Shown here: one piece after another, positions 1-6,394 of the stretch
Layout of the letters: every line of letters starts with the position of its first letter
How positions within the stretch are numbered: the stretch's first letter is position 1
Source: CAG-238 sp963601575
GTDB lineage: Bacteria > Bacillota > Clostridia > Peptostreptococcales > Anaerovoracaceae
Assembly: GCA_963601575.1 (NCBI GenBank)
Contig: CAVCFO010000021.1
Coordinates: 1 to 28,997, forward strand
Direction: 5' to 3'
Length of the DNA: 28,997 bases
Position numbers and translations under genes: made by a program
The notes under the pieces: model-generated
Database searches by the model: none
What the model was told of the DNA's origin: nothing
What the model saw: only the letters and a program-made list of their open reading frames with translations

Positions 1-1
1 T

Positions 2-76
2 TGGGGTATCGCCAAGCGGTAAGGCAACGGATTCTGATTCCGTCATGCGCAGGTTCGAATCCTGCTACCCTAGCCA
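2..76 (+). tRNA. tRNA-Gln (CTG anticodon)
   Basis: A full cloverleaf can be drawn. The acceptor stem pairs TGGGGTA with TACCCTA (one G-T pair), the anticodon stem ACGGA/TCCGT holds the loop TTCTGAT with anticodon CTG, and the T arm contains GGTTCGAATCC. The 3' CCA is encoded. It lies 4 bases before a tRNA-Cys, so the two are probably co-transcribed from a promoter left of the window. Confidence 0.95.
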
Positions 77-80
77 ATTC

Positions 81-155
<75 letters not shown>

Positions 156-190
156 AATTAGCTAAGAAAAACCTTAAAAGCGAATCAAAA

Positions 191-216
191 AACCGTTGAA
201 ATTTCAACGGTTTTTT
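191..216 (+). terminator. Rho-independent terminator after tRNAs; copy 1 of a dispersed hairpin repeat
   Basis: A perfect 18-bp palindrome (193-210, CCGTTGA/TCAACGG arms) is followed by six T residues. The same hairpin, with neighbours resembling AGCGAAKCAAAAA on the left and TATAATCNTAAGAA on the right, recurs at 5551-5574. Broken or partial copies are at 3011, 4122 and 6342. Confidence 0.85.
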
Positions 217-380
217 GTTATAATCGTAAGAAGACGGGGAAAATAAGCACGTTTTACGATGTTTACAGCTTGTACCAATATGAGTCTTTATATGCAAAAA
301 ACACGCTTACAAGCGTAGATAAGCTCACCGATAAGCTCACCAAAGCAAAAAATAAGCTCACGAAAAAATAAGCTCGCAAA
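217..380 (+). other. Gene-free stretch with degenerate coding remnant
   Basis: No intact gene is visible between the tRNA terminator and the XRE-regulator tail. A frame running from about 222 to a TAA at 366 could encode a lysine-rich peptide ending in repeated DKLT/NKLT units, but it has no start codon with a ribosome binding site. I read it as decayed sequence. Confidence 0.4.
319..375 (+). repeat. Four imperfect copies of ATAAGCTCAC
   Basis: Copies start at 319, 331, 352 and 368. Spacing is irregular (12, 21 and 16 bases) and the last copy is shortened to ATAAGCTC. The first two are ATAAGCTCACC. They lie just upstream of the R-M remnant. Function is not evident; they may be decayed low-complexity coding sequence. 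Confidence 0.6.
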
Positions 381-467
381 ATGGAAGTTTTTATGAAAAT
401 ATGCAGTGCATTAGGATGTAATATAGGTGATATTTGCGAGTTTGTTGAGGAGAATAGACATGCCTAA
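381..467 (+). pseudogene. C-terminal remnant of an XRE-family HTH regulator
   Basis: The 28-codon frame contains KICSALGCNIGDICEF, which matches the conserved end of small Cro/CI-type regulators (K-I-C-x-A-L-x-C-x-I-G-D-I). The DNA-binding part is missing; an in-frame TAA lies just upstream at 366-368. The reading frame overlaps the vsr start. Regulators of this type often precede restriction-modification genes, so this was probably the control gene of the R-M locus downstream. The family call rests on this short motif only. Confidence 0.6.
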
Positions 468-873
468 AAAAACAGAAGAGCAAATATCATATAACATGAA
501 TCGTGTAAAGAATAAAGGATCGGAAATAGAAATTCTTTTGCAAAAGGAGCTGTGGCGCAGAGGAATGCGATACAGAAAAAATGTTAAAGAAATTACAGGA
601 AAACCTGACATAGCTTTTATAGGTAAAAAAATAGCAGTCTTCTGTGACAGTGAATTTTGGCACGGATATGATTGGGAAAATAGGAAAAAAGATTTTAAGT
701 CTAACACGGAATTTTGGATACCTAAAATAGAAAGAAATATTCAAAGGGATATAGAGGTAACAAATGAATTAGAAACTCAAGGTTGGACTGTGATTCGATT
801 TTGGGGAAAAGAAATTAAAAAGAATGTTTCGGGTTGCGCCGACGAGATAGAAAGGATATGGAAAGAAAGATGA
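460..873 (+). CDS. vsr: Very short patch repair endonuclease (Vsr)
   Basis: The 137-residue protein is the usual Vsr length. Vsr nicks DNA 5' of T:G mismatches that arise when 5-methylcytosine deaminates, and so protects sites methylated by a partner C5-methylase. Visible family features are the catalytic Asp in GKPDIAF (Asp50), the FWHG motif (66-69) and the TEFWIPKIERNIQRD segment (83-97). The ATG at 460 is chosen over the upstream in-frame ATG at 427 because GAGGAG lies about 8 bases before it and homology starts there. Its last codons overlap the methylase start (ATGA), as expected for a co-transcribed R-M operon. The methylase it would serve is now truncated, so Vsr may have lost its purpose here. 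Confidence 0.9.
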   Translation: MPKKTEEQISYNMNRVKNKGSEIEILLQKELWRRGMRYRKNVKEITGKPDIAFIGKKIAVFCDSEFWHGYDWENRKKDFKSNTEFWIPKIERNIQRDIEVTNELETQGWTVIRFWGKEIKKNVSGCADEIERIWKER

Positions 874-1592
874 AGAATTCTTTAAGATCAATAGATTTAT
901 TTGCAGGAATAGGTGGGATCCGGATAGGTTTTGATAATGCTTTTGGTGAACAGATTCGTACTGTGTTTGTTTCTGAATGGGATAAATTTGCTCAGAAGAC
1001 ATACGAAGCAAACTTTAAAGACGATTTTAAGATTGCAGGAGATATTACTAAAATTGATGAGGAAAATATTCCGGAGTTTGATATTTGCCTTGCGGGATTT
1101 CCATGCCAAGCATTTAGTCTTGCCGGCAAGCGTATGGGATTTGATGATGATTACAAGGGATTATGCAGAGGGACATTGTTTCAGGATGTCGTAAGAATTT
1201 GTGAATATCATAAACCAAAAGTGATATTCTGTGAAAATGTAAAAGGACTTACAATTCACGATAGAGGGAGAACCTTTAAGGTTATAACAAAGGCTTTTGA
1301 ACAAATAGGATATACAGTATATAGCAAAGTTCTAAACAGTAAGGACTTTGGCGTTCCGCAGAATCGAGAACGAATTTATATTGTTGCATTTAGAAATGAC
1401 ATCGATAGTAAAGGCTTTAAGTTTCCGGAAGGTGACAATGATAAAACGTGCATCAAGGATATTCTGGAAAGGGCACCCATTTCCCCCAAGTATTATTTAA
1501 GCGATGTTTATGTGGATACTTTGAAAGCGCATAAGGAAAGGCACAAGAGTAAGGGGAATGGTCAGAGCTTTATGCGTTTGCAAGACTTTTGA
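870..1592 (+). pseudogene. C5-cytosine DNA methyltransferase, C-terminally truncated
   Basis: 240 residues of a C5-cytosine methylase are present: motif I DLFAGIGG (9-16), motif IV GFPCQAFS with catalytic Cys79, motif VI ENV (122-124) and motif VIII QNRERIYIV. The sequence follows the family up to HKSKGNG, where full-length relatives continue into the target recognition domain and motifs IX-X. Here it runs for 9 unrelated codons and stops. Roughly the last quarter to third, including all of the target recognition domain, is missing, so sequence-specific methylation is very unlikely. The deletion joins it directly to the HpaII-type nuclease gene. An alternative start is ATG 858; 870 overlaps the vsr stop. 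The nuclease family suggests the original target was CCGG. Confidence 0.85.
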
Positions 1593-1603
1593 AGGAAGGT
1601 AAG

Positions 1604-2728
1604 ATGTATGCGGCAGATGAGAATGTAAATATGATAGAGGATGTGTATTTCCCTATCTTGAAGATTCTCAGAGAAGAAAGTGCTGCAGAAGAATTTGCGT
1701 ATGAACCCGGACAGATTATAAAAATTTTCAGAAATGGTGAGTTGATAGATGAGGTTTCGGTGGAAACAGTGGCTGAAAATGCCCAGCTCTTGTTCGATAA
1801 AATCTTTGAAGGTGGAGCTACTTCCGGAGCATTTGAAATCAATGAAATTGATGAATTCCTTGATTCAATGCATGTTACAAAAATTAAGGCATCATCAAGT
1901 GAAAAAGTTGATATGACTTTGCAAATACATGATATAAATACAGGCTTCAATCCAATTGTAGGATTCTCTGTAAAATCTGATGTTGGCTCCCCTCCAACAT
2001 TACTAAATGCGGGTAAGAATACAAGAATTCGCTATGAGGTTAAAGGTATAACAGACGATGATATGCGTGCAATCAATGCGATTGATAACACTGTTAGCAG
2101 AGAATACATGAAAGAACGTATGTCGGAACTTTGCAGAAAAGCAGATGATATTGTATTTGTTAATGTAAAAGAACAAGTTTTTGAAGACAACTTGATTCTG
2201 ATTGATAGTTTGTTACCGTCAATATTTGGTGAGATGGTCCTGTTGCATTATAAGATTATTGCAAACGGTACATATGACTGCGAATTACTTATAGATATGT
2301 TGTCTGAATTTAACCCGCTGGGTTATAGACAAAGTAATGTTTATCGCTATAAATTTAAGAAAATGTTGACGGCAGCAGCTCTTGGAATGACTGCAGGAAA
2401 AGAGTGGGATGGTTATGAGGCTGCGACAGGCGGATATATAATCATTAAGAAAGACGGAGATGTACTGTGTTATCATTTGTATAACAGGGATTACTTCGAA
2501 GAATACTTGATGAGAAATACTCAATTTGATCGCCCATCTGCATCAAGACATGATTACGGATATGTTTATAAAGATGGCGAAAGATATTATATCGACCTGA
2601 ATATACAGGTGAGATTTAAGAGTATTAAAAGTGCAAGCGAAATGTACTCTGACAAGTGGTATGAAAAAGCAGACAGGGTAATAGAGCATGCAAGATTTGT
2701 TTATAATGGCGAAGAAATTACAATTTAA
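1604..2728 (+). CDS. HpaII-family type II restriction endonuclease, 5' end damaged
   Basis: The protein resembles the RE_HpaII family (target CCGG). Recognisable parts are YAADENVN at the start, a central GFSVKSDVGSPPTLLNA segment likely to contain nuclease-core residues, and a length close to the family's (374 residues from this ATG). Homology continues upstream in the same frame as GEWSELYAFARLLKEGK, back to 1553. There it meets an in-frame TAA (1550-1552) at the deletion joint with the methylase. The native start is therefore gone. Translation could begin at ATG 1604 (AAGGAAGG four bases upstream) or TTG 1589, losing the first 20 or so residues. An active enzyme without its methylase would be toxic, which argues for an inactive product. 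Confidence 0.8.
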   Translation: MYAADENVNMIEDVYFPILKILREESAAEEFAYEPGQIIKIFRNGELIDEVSVETVAENAQLLFDKIFEGGATSGAFEINEIDEFLDSMHVTKIKASSSEKVDMTLQIHDINTGFNPIVGFSVKSDVGSPPTLLNAGKNTRIRYEVKGITDDDMRAINAIDNTVSREYMKERMSELCRKADDIVFVNVKEQVFEDNLILIDSLLPSIFGEMVLLHYKIIANGTYDCELLIDMLSEFNPLGYRQSNVYRYKFKKMLTAAALGMTAGKEWDGYEAATGGYIIIKKDGDVLCYHLYNRDYFEEYLMRNTQFDRPSASRHDYGYVYKDGERYYIDLNIQVRFKSIKSASEMYSDKWYEKADRVIEHARFVYNGEEITI

Positions 2729-2859
2729 GTATAAGGGAAAAGGAACTGTAAGTAATAGATGAAAAAGCGCTCAAAAGTTATAATTGTTCTGGTCAAGCCT
2801 TTTTGTAACATTTCAAGAGACCATGAAAAAAAGTCTGTAAAATTCTCAGCAGCTAAGTA

Positions 2860-2967
2860 GCCTTCTATGGTAAAATAAAATTATCATTTGAATTCCGGTT
2901 TATATTGTCAGCAAGCGAGGCACCCACAATCCGGCGGAGGCTACGCTTTCAAATTACCATAGAAGGA
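2860..2967. repeat. 13-bp inverted repeat, about 80-bp spacer
   Basis: CCTTCTATGGTAA at 2860-2872 is matched by TTACCATAGAAGG at 2955-2967. Flanking bases extend the match loosely: TCTGTAAA at 2831-2838 against TTTACAGA at 2971-2978, with an interrupted stretch between. The arrangement resembles the ends of a small non-autonomous element or a long cruciform. No transposase gene is present. Confidence 0.6.
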
Positions 2968-2980
2968 AAATTTACAGAAA

Positions 2981-3038
2981 AGTTTTCACAGGCTCGCAGT
3001 GAAGCAAAAACCGTTGAGAAGTCAGTTTTCACAGGCTC
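2981..3038 (+). repeat. 15-bp direct repeat AGTTTTCACAGGCTC (x2)
   Basis: Exact copies lie at 2981-2995 and 3024-3038. Between them is a left half of the dispersed hairpin repeat (AAGCAAAAACCGTTGA). The right half of that hairpin has been replaced by the second copy, so this looks like a recombination joint. Confidence 0.65.
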
Positions 3039-3052
3039 TTTGCAACTTCATA

Positions 3053-3508
3053 TCATTTATCATTAGAGAATCGACTATGCGAATTTTCATATGCTCTACG
3101 GATATTTTCCGCAAGCCCGTCCGGGGTCAATGCTTTTGCTGTGTCTTCGCTGCCGTCTTTCATGGCCTGAGTGTAATACCAGCACTTGTAGGTGAGCATA
3201 TCCAATGCCTTATGCAGCTGCCGAATTTCAGCTTCAACACGCTCCTTTTGCTTATAGATAAGTTCAAAGCGGTTGGAATAAGTGGCAGAGCCTTCTGCGC
3301 ACCATTCCATAAAGAGTTTAATGTCCTTGATTTCAAGACCGGATTTTTTCAGACATTCGATCACCCTGAGCGCTTCAATTTCATTATCACTGAATTTGCG
3401 GATGCCGGATTCTCGTGTAAGCTGGGGGAAAAGCCCCTGCTTATCGTAATAGCGGAGCGTGGAAATAGGCAGATCAAACATCTGTGCTACTTGTCCAATC
3501 GTATACAT
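3053..3508 (-). CDS. MerR-family transcriptional regulator
   Basis: 151 residues. The N-terminus MYTIGQVAQMFDLPISTLRYYDKQGLF is the MerR winged helix-turn-helix, followed by SGIRKFSDNEIEALRVIECLKKSGLEIKDI and a long coiled-coil dimerisation helix (about 75-115). The C-terminal effector region has one Cys but no metal-binding Cys cluster, so it more likely senses an organic molecule or stress than a heavy metal. The start is set at 3508 because GGAGG lies 7-8 bases upstream and the family begins with M-Y-T-I-G. It is divergent from the cupin gene. The promoter between them has the 19-bp spacer that MerR activators act on, so it probably controls the cupin gene and itself. Confidence 0.92.
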   Translation of the reverse strand: MYTIGQVAQMFDLPISTLRYYDKQGLFPQLTRESGIRKFSDNEIEALRVIECLKKSGLEIKDIKLFMEWCAEGSATYSNRFELIYKQKERVEAEIRQLHKALDMLTYKCWYYTQAMKDGSEDTAKALTPDGLAENIRRAYENSHSRFSNDK

Positions 3509-3539
3509 GGCATGCCTCCAAAATTTTTTCAAAAATATC

Positions 3540-3570
3540 TTGACCTAAAGTTAGGTTTAGGGATTATTAT
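3540..3570 (+). promoter_or_regulatory. MerR-type promoter with 19-bp spacer and operator
   Basis: -35 TTGACC (3540-3545) and -10 TATTAT (3565-3570) are separated by 19 bp, longer than the usual 17. The spacer carries the dyad ACCTAAAGTTAGGT (3544-3557). This is the classic layout for MerR activators, which untwist the over-long spacer. It reads into the cupin gene. Confidence 0.8.
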
Positions 3571-3627
3571 TAGTATAGCATATAAAAACATGTGCTTCAA
3601 GATATGAAATCAAGGAGGTATATCGCC

Positions 3628-4062
3628 ATGAAATTTGAGAACAAGGATACTTTTGAGCAGAACAATATGTTTGGCACAGGCGAAGCAAACACAGCATTTG
3701 CTGAATATTTTATCGGGGAATCATTCTTAAATCCGCTCACAGACCCGAAGAAAGGACCTTTTGCAGCCAATGTAACCTTTGAACCGGGATGCCGTAACAA
3801 CTGGCATATCCACCACGCAAAAAGTGGCGGTGGGCAGCTGCTTATCTGCACCGCCGGAGAAGGTTGGTATCAGGAAGAAGGAAAAGATGCCGTCAGCTTG
3901 CAGGAGGGCAGCGTAGTGATGATATCTGCAAATATCAAACACTGGCACGGAGCAAAAAAAGACAGCTGGTTTTCACACATTGCCGTTGAAGTCCCCGGAG
4001 AGGAGTGCAAAAACGAGTGGTGTGAACCGGTAAGTGATGAGCAATATCGCAAACTGAAGTAA
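3628..4062 (+). CDS. Cupin-domain protein
   Basis: 144 residues forming a single cupin barrel. Cupin motif 1 is seen as NNWHIHHAKSGGGQLL and motif 2 as the later IKHWHGA; the histidines in both probably bind one metal ion. Such small cupins appear next to MerR regulators in many Firmicutes and act on or sense small organic molecules, but no substrate can be named. Start: AAGGAGG seven to eight bases before ATG 3628, preferred over the upstream in-frame start. It is likely activated by the divergent MerR protein. Confidence 0.88.
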   Translation: MKFENKDTFEQNNMFGTGEANTAFAEYFIGESFLNPLTDPKKGPFAANVTFEPGCRNNWHIHHAKSGGGQLLICTAGEGWYQEEGKDAVSLQEGSVVMISANIKHWHGAKKDSWFSHIAVEVPGEECKNEWCEPVSDEQYRKLK

Positions 4063-4092
4063 TAAGGAAGGAAAATATATTTTTTCGACAGA

Positions 4093-4168
4093 AAATGCCG
4101 CCGGGAGCTGATTACAGCTTAGTTGAGAAGTCAACGGCTTTTGTATATTTTAGGTACAATTCAAAGCG
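4093..4168 (+). repeat. 76-bp direct repeat, left copy (HxlR-regulator scrap)
   Basis: It matches 6313-6388 over 76 bases with about six or seven differences and no gaps. The left part encodes EMPPGADYSLVEKST, a piece of an HxlR-family regulator. The right part contains half of the dispersed hairpin (GTTGA/TCAACGG) and TTTTAGGTACAATTCAAAGCG. Only this piece of the regulator is present here, whereas the right copy has more upstream coding sequence, so the right copy is closer to the source. Confidence 0.85.
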
Positions 4169-4195
4169 TTGTTTTGGCGCATAAAAGTAAAAACA

Positions 4196-4248
4196 CAAGT
4201 TATCAAAGCACAAACTACCTTTTCTGCAAAATGTGACGCGATAACTTG
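4196..4248. repeat. 9-bp inverted repeat CAAGTTATC/GATAACTTG upstream of ATPase promoter
   Basis: The arms at 4196-4204 and 4240-4248 are perfect. The right arm overlaps the -35 element (4246-4251). It may be an operator or simply a remnant; nothing else supports a role. Confidence 0.4.
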
Positions 4249-4274
4249 ATTTTTTTTTGACCTTTGAGTATAAT
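4246..4274 (+). promoter_or_regulatory. Vegetative promoter of the AAA ATPase gene
   Basis: -35 TTGATT (4246-4251), a 17-bp spacer that is mostly T, and a perfect -10 TATAAT (4269-4274). Transcription would start near 4281, just before the AAGGAG at 4292. Confidence 0.8.
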
Positions 4275-4309
4275 AGTATTATCCGATATCTAAGGAGATG
4301 ATTTTTGTT

Positions 4310-5536
4310 ATGCTGTTCAAAAGGGAGAAATATTTGAAAAAGATAAGGCCGTTTTACAATTCCGATGATATTATTAAAGTAATCACGGGCGTTAGGCGGT
4401 GCGGGAAATCAAGCCTGATGGAAATGATTGCCGACGAGATAAGACAAAGCGGAGTCAGCGACGATAATATTATCTATTTAGACCTTGATAAGCGTGAGAA
4501 CCGCAAGGTAAAAACGCCGGATGAGCTTGAAGCGCTTATTGAATCAAAAATAAAAAATCCGGAACTGAAGTATCTCTTTATTGACGAGGTTCAGAATGTT
4601 GAAGGCTTTGAAGATGTCATAAACGGCTTTCGTTCCGAGGGTGGAATTTCTATTTTTATTACAGGCTCGAACTCATATTTGCTGAGTGGAGAGCTTATAA
4701 CTAAGCTGACAGGACGGTATCTTGAATTTGAACTGTTTACGCTCAGCTTTGAGGAATATGAGCAAATCAAAAGGTTTTACGGCAAACCGGTCAACCCGAA
4801 TTTAAGCCTGGAACTAAATCAGTATATCCTTGAAGGCGGATTTCCGAGAACGATGCAAATAGACGATCTTGCAGCAAAGAGAACCTATGTTACCGGAGTA
4901 GTAAACGAAATCTTTGAAAAAGATATCAGGCGCAGGGTAAAAATCAAAGATAAAGCAGCCTTCGAAGCGGTAAGAAATTATGTGATCAACAATTTCGGAG
5001 CGACTACGAGCGTAAAGAGCTTATCAGAAGCTCTTCAAAAAAGTGGCATCAGGATTACGAGGGCAACGGTTGCAAAGTATATCACGGCGCTTGTTGACGC
5101 CAAAATACTGTACGAGTGTAGCCGTTTTGACATGAAATCAAAGAAAGCCCTTGCCGGCGAGAAGAAATATTATCTTGCAGATTTGAGCTTTTACTTTGCG
5201 GGAAATACCGACAACAGAATCAATTTCGGCCCTGTCCTCGAAAACATTGTATATGTGTACTGCCTTAGCCTTGACTATTCTGTCAGTGTCGGAAGAATCG
5301 GAAAACTTGAGTGCGATTTTATTTTGAGAAGCACAGAAAACGAATATTCTTATGTTCAAGTTGCATACACGATCATGCAGAGCGAAGATACGGAAAACCG
5401 GGAATATAGACCACTTGAGCGCGTCAATGACAATTACCCGAAATATGTGCTTACAACCGATTATATGCTGCAAAAACGAAATGGCATCAAGCATATCAAT
5501 TTGATGGAGTTTATGATAAACGAATCAAAATTTTAG
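4310..5536 (+). CDS. AAA_14 / DUF4143 ATP-binding protein
   Basis: 408 residues. The N-terminal P-loop ATPase domain has Walker A GVRRCGKSSL (27-36) and Walker B YLFIDEVQ. The ITGSNSYLLSGELITKLTGRY segment is typical of AAA_14. The C-terminal half is a DUF4143 domain (nuclease-like fold in this family). These proteins are widespread, often horizontally acquired, and their biological role is not settled. ATG 4310 is preferred over ATG 4298 because AAGGAG abuts 4298 with no spacer but lies 12 bases before 4310. It has its own promoter and a terminator at 5551, so it is a single-gene unit. It sits between two copies of a 76-bp repeat. Confidence 0.9.
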   Translation: MLFKREKYLKKIRPFYNSDDIIKVITGVRRCGKSSLMEMIADEIRQSGVSDDNIIYLDLDKRENRKVKTPDELEALIESKIKNPELKYLFIDEVQNVEGFEDVINGFRSEGGISIFITGSNSYLLSGELITKLTGRYLEFELFTLSFEEYEQIKRFYGKPVNPNLSLELNQYILEGGFPRTMQIDDLAAKRTYVTGVVNEIFEKDIRRRVKIKDKAAFEAVRNYVINNFGATTSVKSLSEALQKSGIRITRATVAKYITALVDAKILYECSRFDMKSKKALAGEKKYYLADLSFYFAGNTDNRINFGPVLENIVYVYCLSLDYSVSVGRIGKLECDFILRSTENEYSYVQVAYTIMQSEDTENREYRPLERVNDNYPKYVLTTDYMLQKRNGIKHINLMEFMINESKF

Positions 5537-5550
5537 CAGCGAAGCAAAAA

Positions 5551-5574
5551 CCGTTGAAAAGTCAACGGTTTTTT
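5551..5574 (+). terminator. Rho-independent terminator; copy 2 of dispersed hairpin repeat
   Basis: CCGTTGA (5551-5557) pairs with TCAACGG (5562-5568) and six T follow. It lies 14 bases after the ATPase stop. Surrounding bases match copy 1 at 179-233 on both sides. Confidence 0.85.
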
Positions 5575-5640
5575 CTATAATCATAAGAAACATGAAAAAC
5601 GCAATGCCGGCTTAAGCTCAACCGAAAAGAAAACAGAAAG

Positions 5641-5814
5641 ATGGACTGTAATCAGGAATTGGTGGCTCGAGCTGAGTTTGATGGAACACAGGACTGGGTG
5701 AGACATCAGAATCAAGTAATAAATGAGGGTGGAAGAAACAAAGTGGAATGTTCTTGGGATTCTGAGACCGGTCTATTTAAAAATGTATCATCAAGATTGA
5801 GAAGAAAGAGGTAA
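5641..5814 (+). pseudogene. 57-codon orphan reading frame, likely remnant of a larger protein
   Basis: The frame starts at ATG 5641 without a ribosome binding site. It runs through ELVARAEFDGTQDWVRHQN and ends in a basic tail (SSRLRRKR) four bases before the next gene. The frame stays open upstream to 5596. Its position directly before a small acidic gene is like the C-terminal end of a polymorphic toxin followed by its immunity gene, but I recognise no toxin family and this is inference. Confidence 0.3.
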
Positions 5815-5817
5815 ACG

Positions 5818-6172
5818 ATGACTAGATATGATTTGTATTGCATGATATTTTTAGCGTTGGACGCAGATTGTATTTTTAGCGTTGGACGCAGATTGGGATG
5901 AAACTCATAACGCGGAATTAGGAAAATATTTAAGCGATGCTAATCCGCTTTTGTTTTCAGGAGAAGATTCGGCTATAAGTGATGTATATACTGAATTTTG
6001 CAATATTATTAAAGATGAAGTTATTGCAAAAGAAAAAAGCTTTGATTTAGCAAAAAAATATGTAACACATTTGGACAACAGAGCTGTCACAGAATCATTT
6101 GATTTATTGGAAAAAGCTCAGTGGCAAGATGCAATAAATACATATTTGCATGAAAAATACGGTAATAAATGA
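5818..6172 (+). pseudogene. Small acidic protein gene broken by a 25-bp tandem duplication
   Basis: Removing one copy of the duplication at 5846-5895 restores a single frame of about 109 residues starting MTRYDLYCMIFLALDADWDETHN and ending LHEKYGNK. With both copies present the ATG frame stops after about 27 codons, and the rest is open only from a TTG at 5882 with no ribosome binding site. The protein is acidic and soluble and has no motif I can name. Its place after a possible toxin tail suggests an immunity protein (inference). The break looks recent, because the two copies are identical. Confidence 0.6.
5846..5895 (+). repeat. Perfect 25-bp tandem duplication
   Basis: TATTTTTAGCGTTGGACGCA plus five bases occurs at 5846-5870 and again at 5871-5895 with no mismatch. 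Twenty-five is not a multiple of three, so it shifts the frame of the gene at 5818. Loss of one copy by slippage would restore it. Confidence 0.95.
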
Positions 6173-6175
6173 GCC

Positions 6176-6363
6176 CGTGAAAACTCTGCCTTTTCTGCTG
6201 CAAAGAACCGGCGCTTTGGAGCCAGACCTGGAAGGCATATCCCAGAAGGTATTGACTGACAGCCTGAGACAGATGATGGATGACGGTCTTGTATATCGGC
6301 ATGATTATCAGGAAATGCCGCCGAGAGTTGATTACAGCTTAGTTGAGCAATCAACGGTTTTTG
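6176..6363 (+). pseudogene. HxlR-family regulator fragment
   Basis: The frame encodes EGISQKVLTDSLRQMMDDGLVYR followed by EMPPRVDYSL, the recognition-helix and wing part of HxlR (winged-helix) regulators (consensus GISQKxLTxxLRxLxxDGLIxR, PPRVEYxLT). The first third of the gene and the C-terminal helix are missing. The frame is opened by an ATG at 6150 that belongs to the preceding gene, so it is an accidental fusion. Nothing indicates a functional protein. Confidence 0.75.
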
Positions 6364-6388
6364 CATATTTTAGGTACAATTCAAAGCG
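6313..6388 (+). repeat. 76-bp direct repeat, right copy
   Basis: Partner of 4093-4168. It begins inside the HxlR fragment and ends 7 bases before the end of the ABC permease gene (minus strand). It contains the hairpin GTTGA(GCAA)TCAAC followed by GGTTTTT, which may terminate plus-strand transcription. Confidence 0.85.
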
Positions 6389-6394
6389 CTTGCA

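Larger units (their letters stand above)
2729..3052. other. Intergenic scar region between R-M remnant and MerR gene
   Basis: No gene is visible. The stretch contains a large inverted repeat (2860-2967), a 15-bp direct repeat (2981 and 3024) and a broken copy of the dispersed hairpin repeat (3011). The mix suggests repeated recombination. Confidence 0.5.

Noticed and set aside
2999..3607. Plus-strand 202-codon open frame
   Set aside because: It is antisense to the well-supported MerR gene and has no family features or ribosome binding site.
5846..5895. Short direct repeats as a CRISPR array
   Set aside because: Only two adjoining copies without a spacer, inside a coding frame. No array or cas gene is present anywhere in the window.
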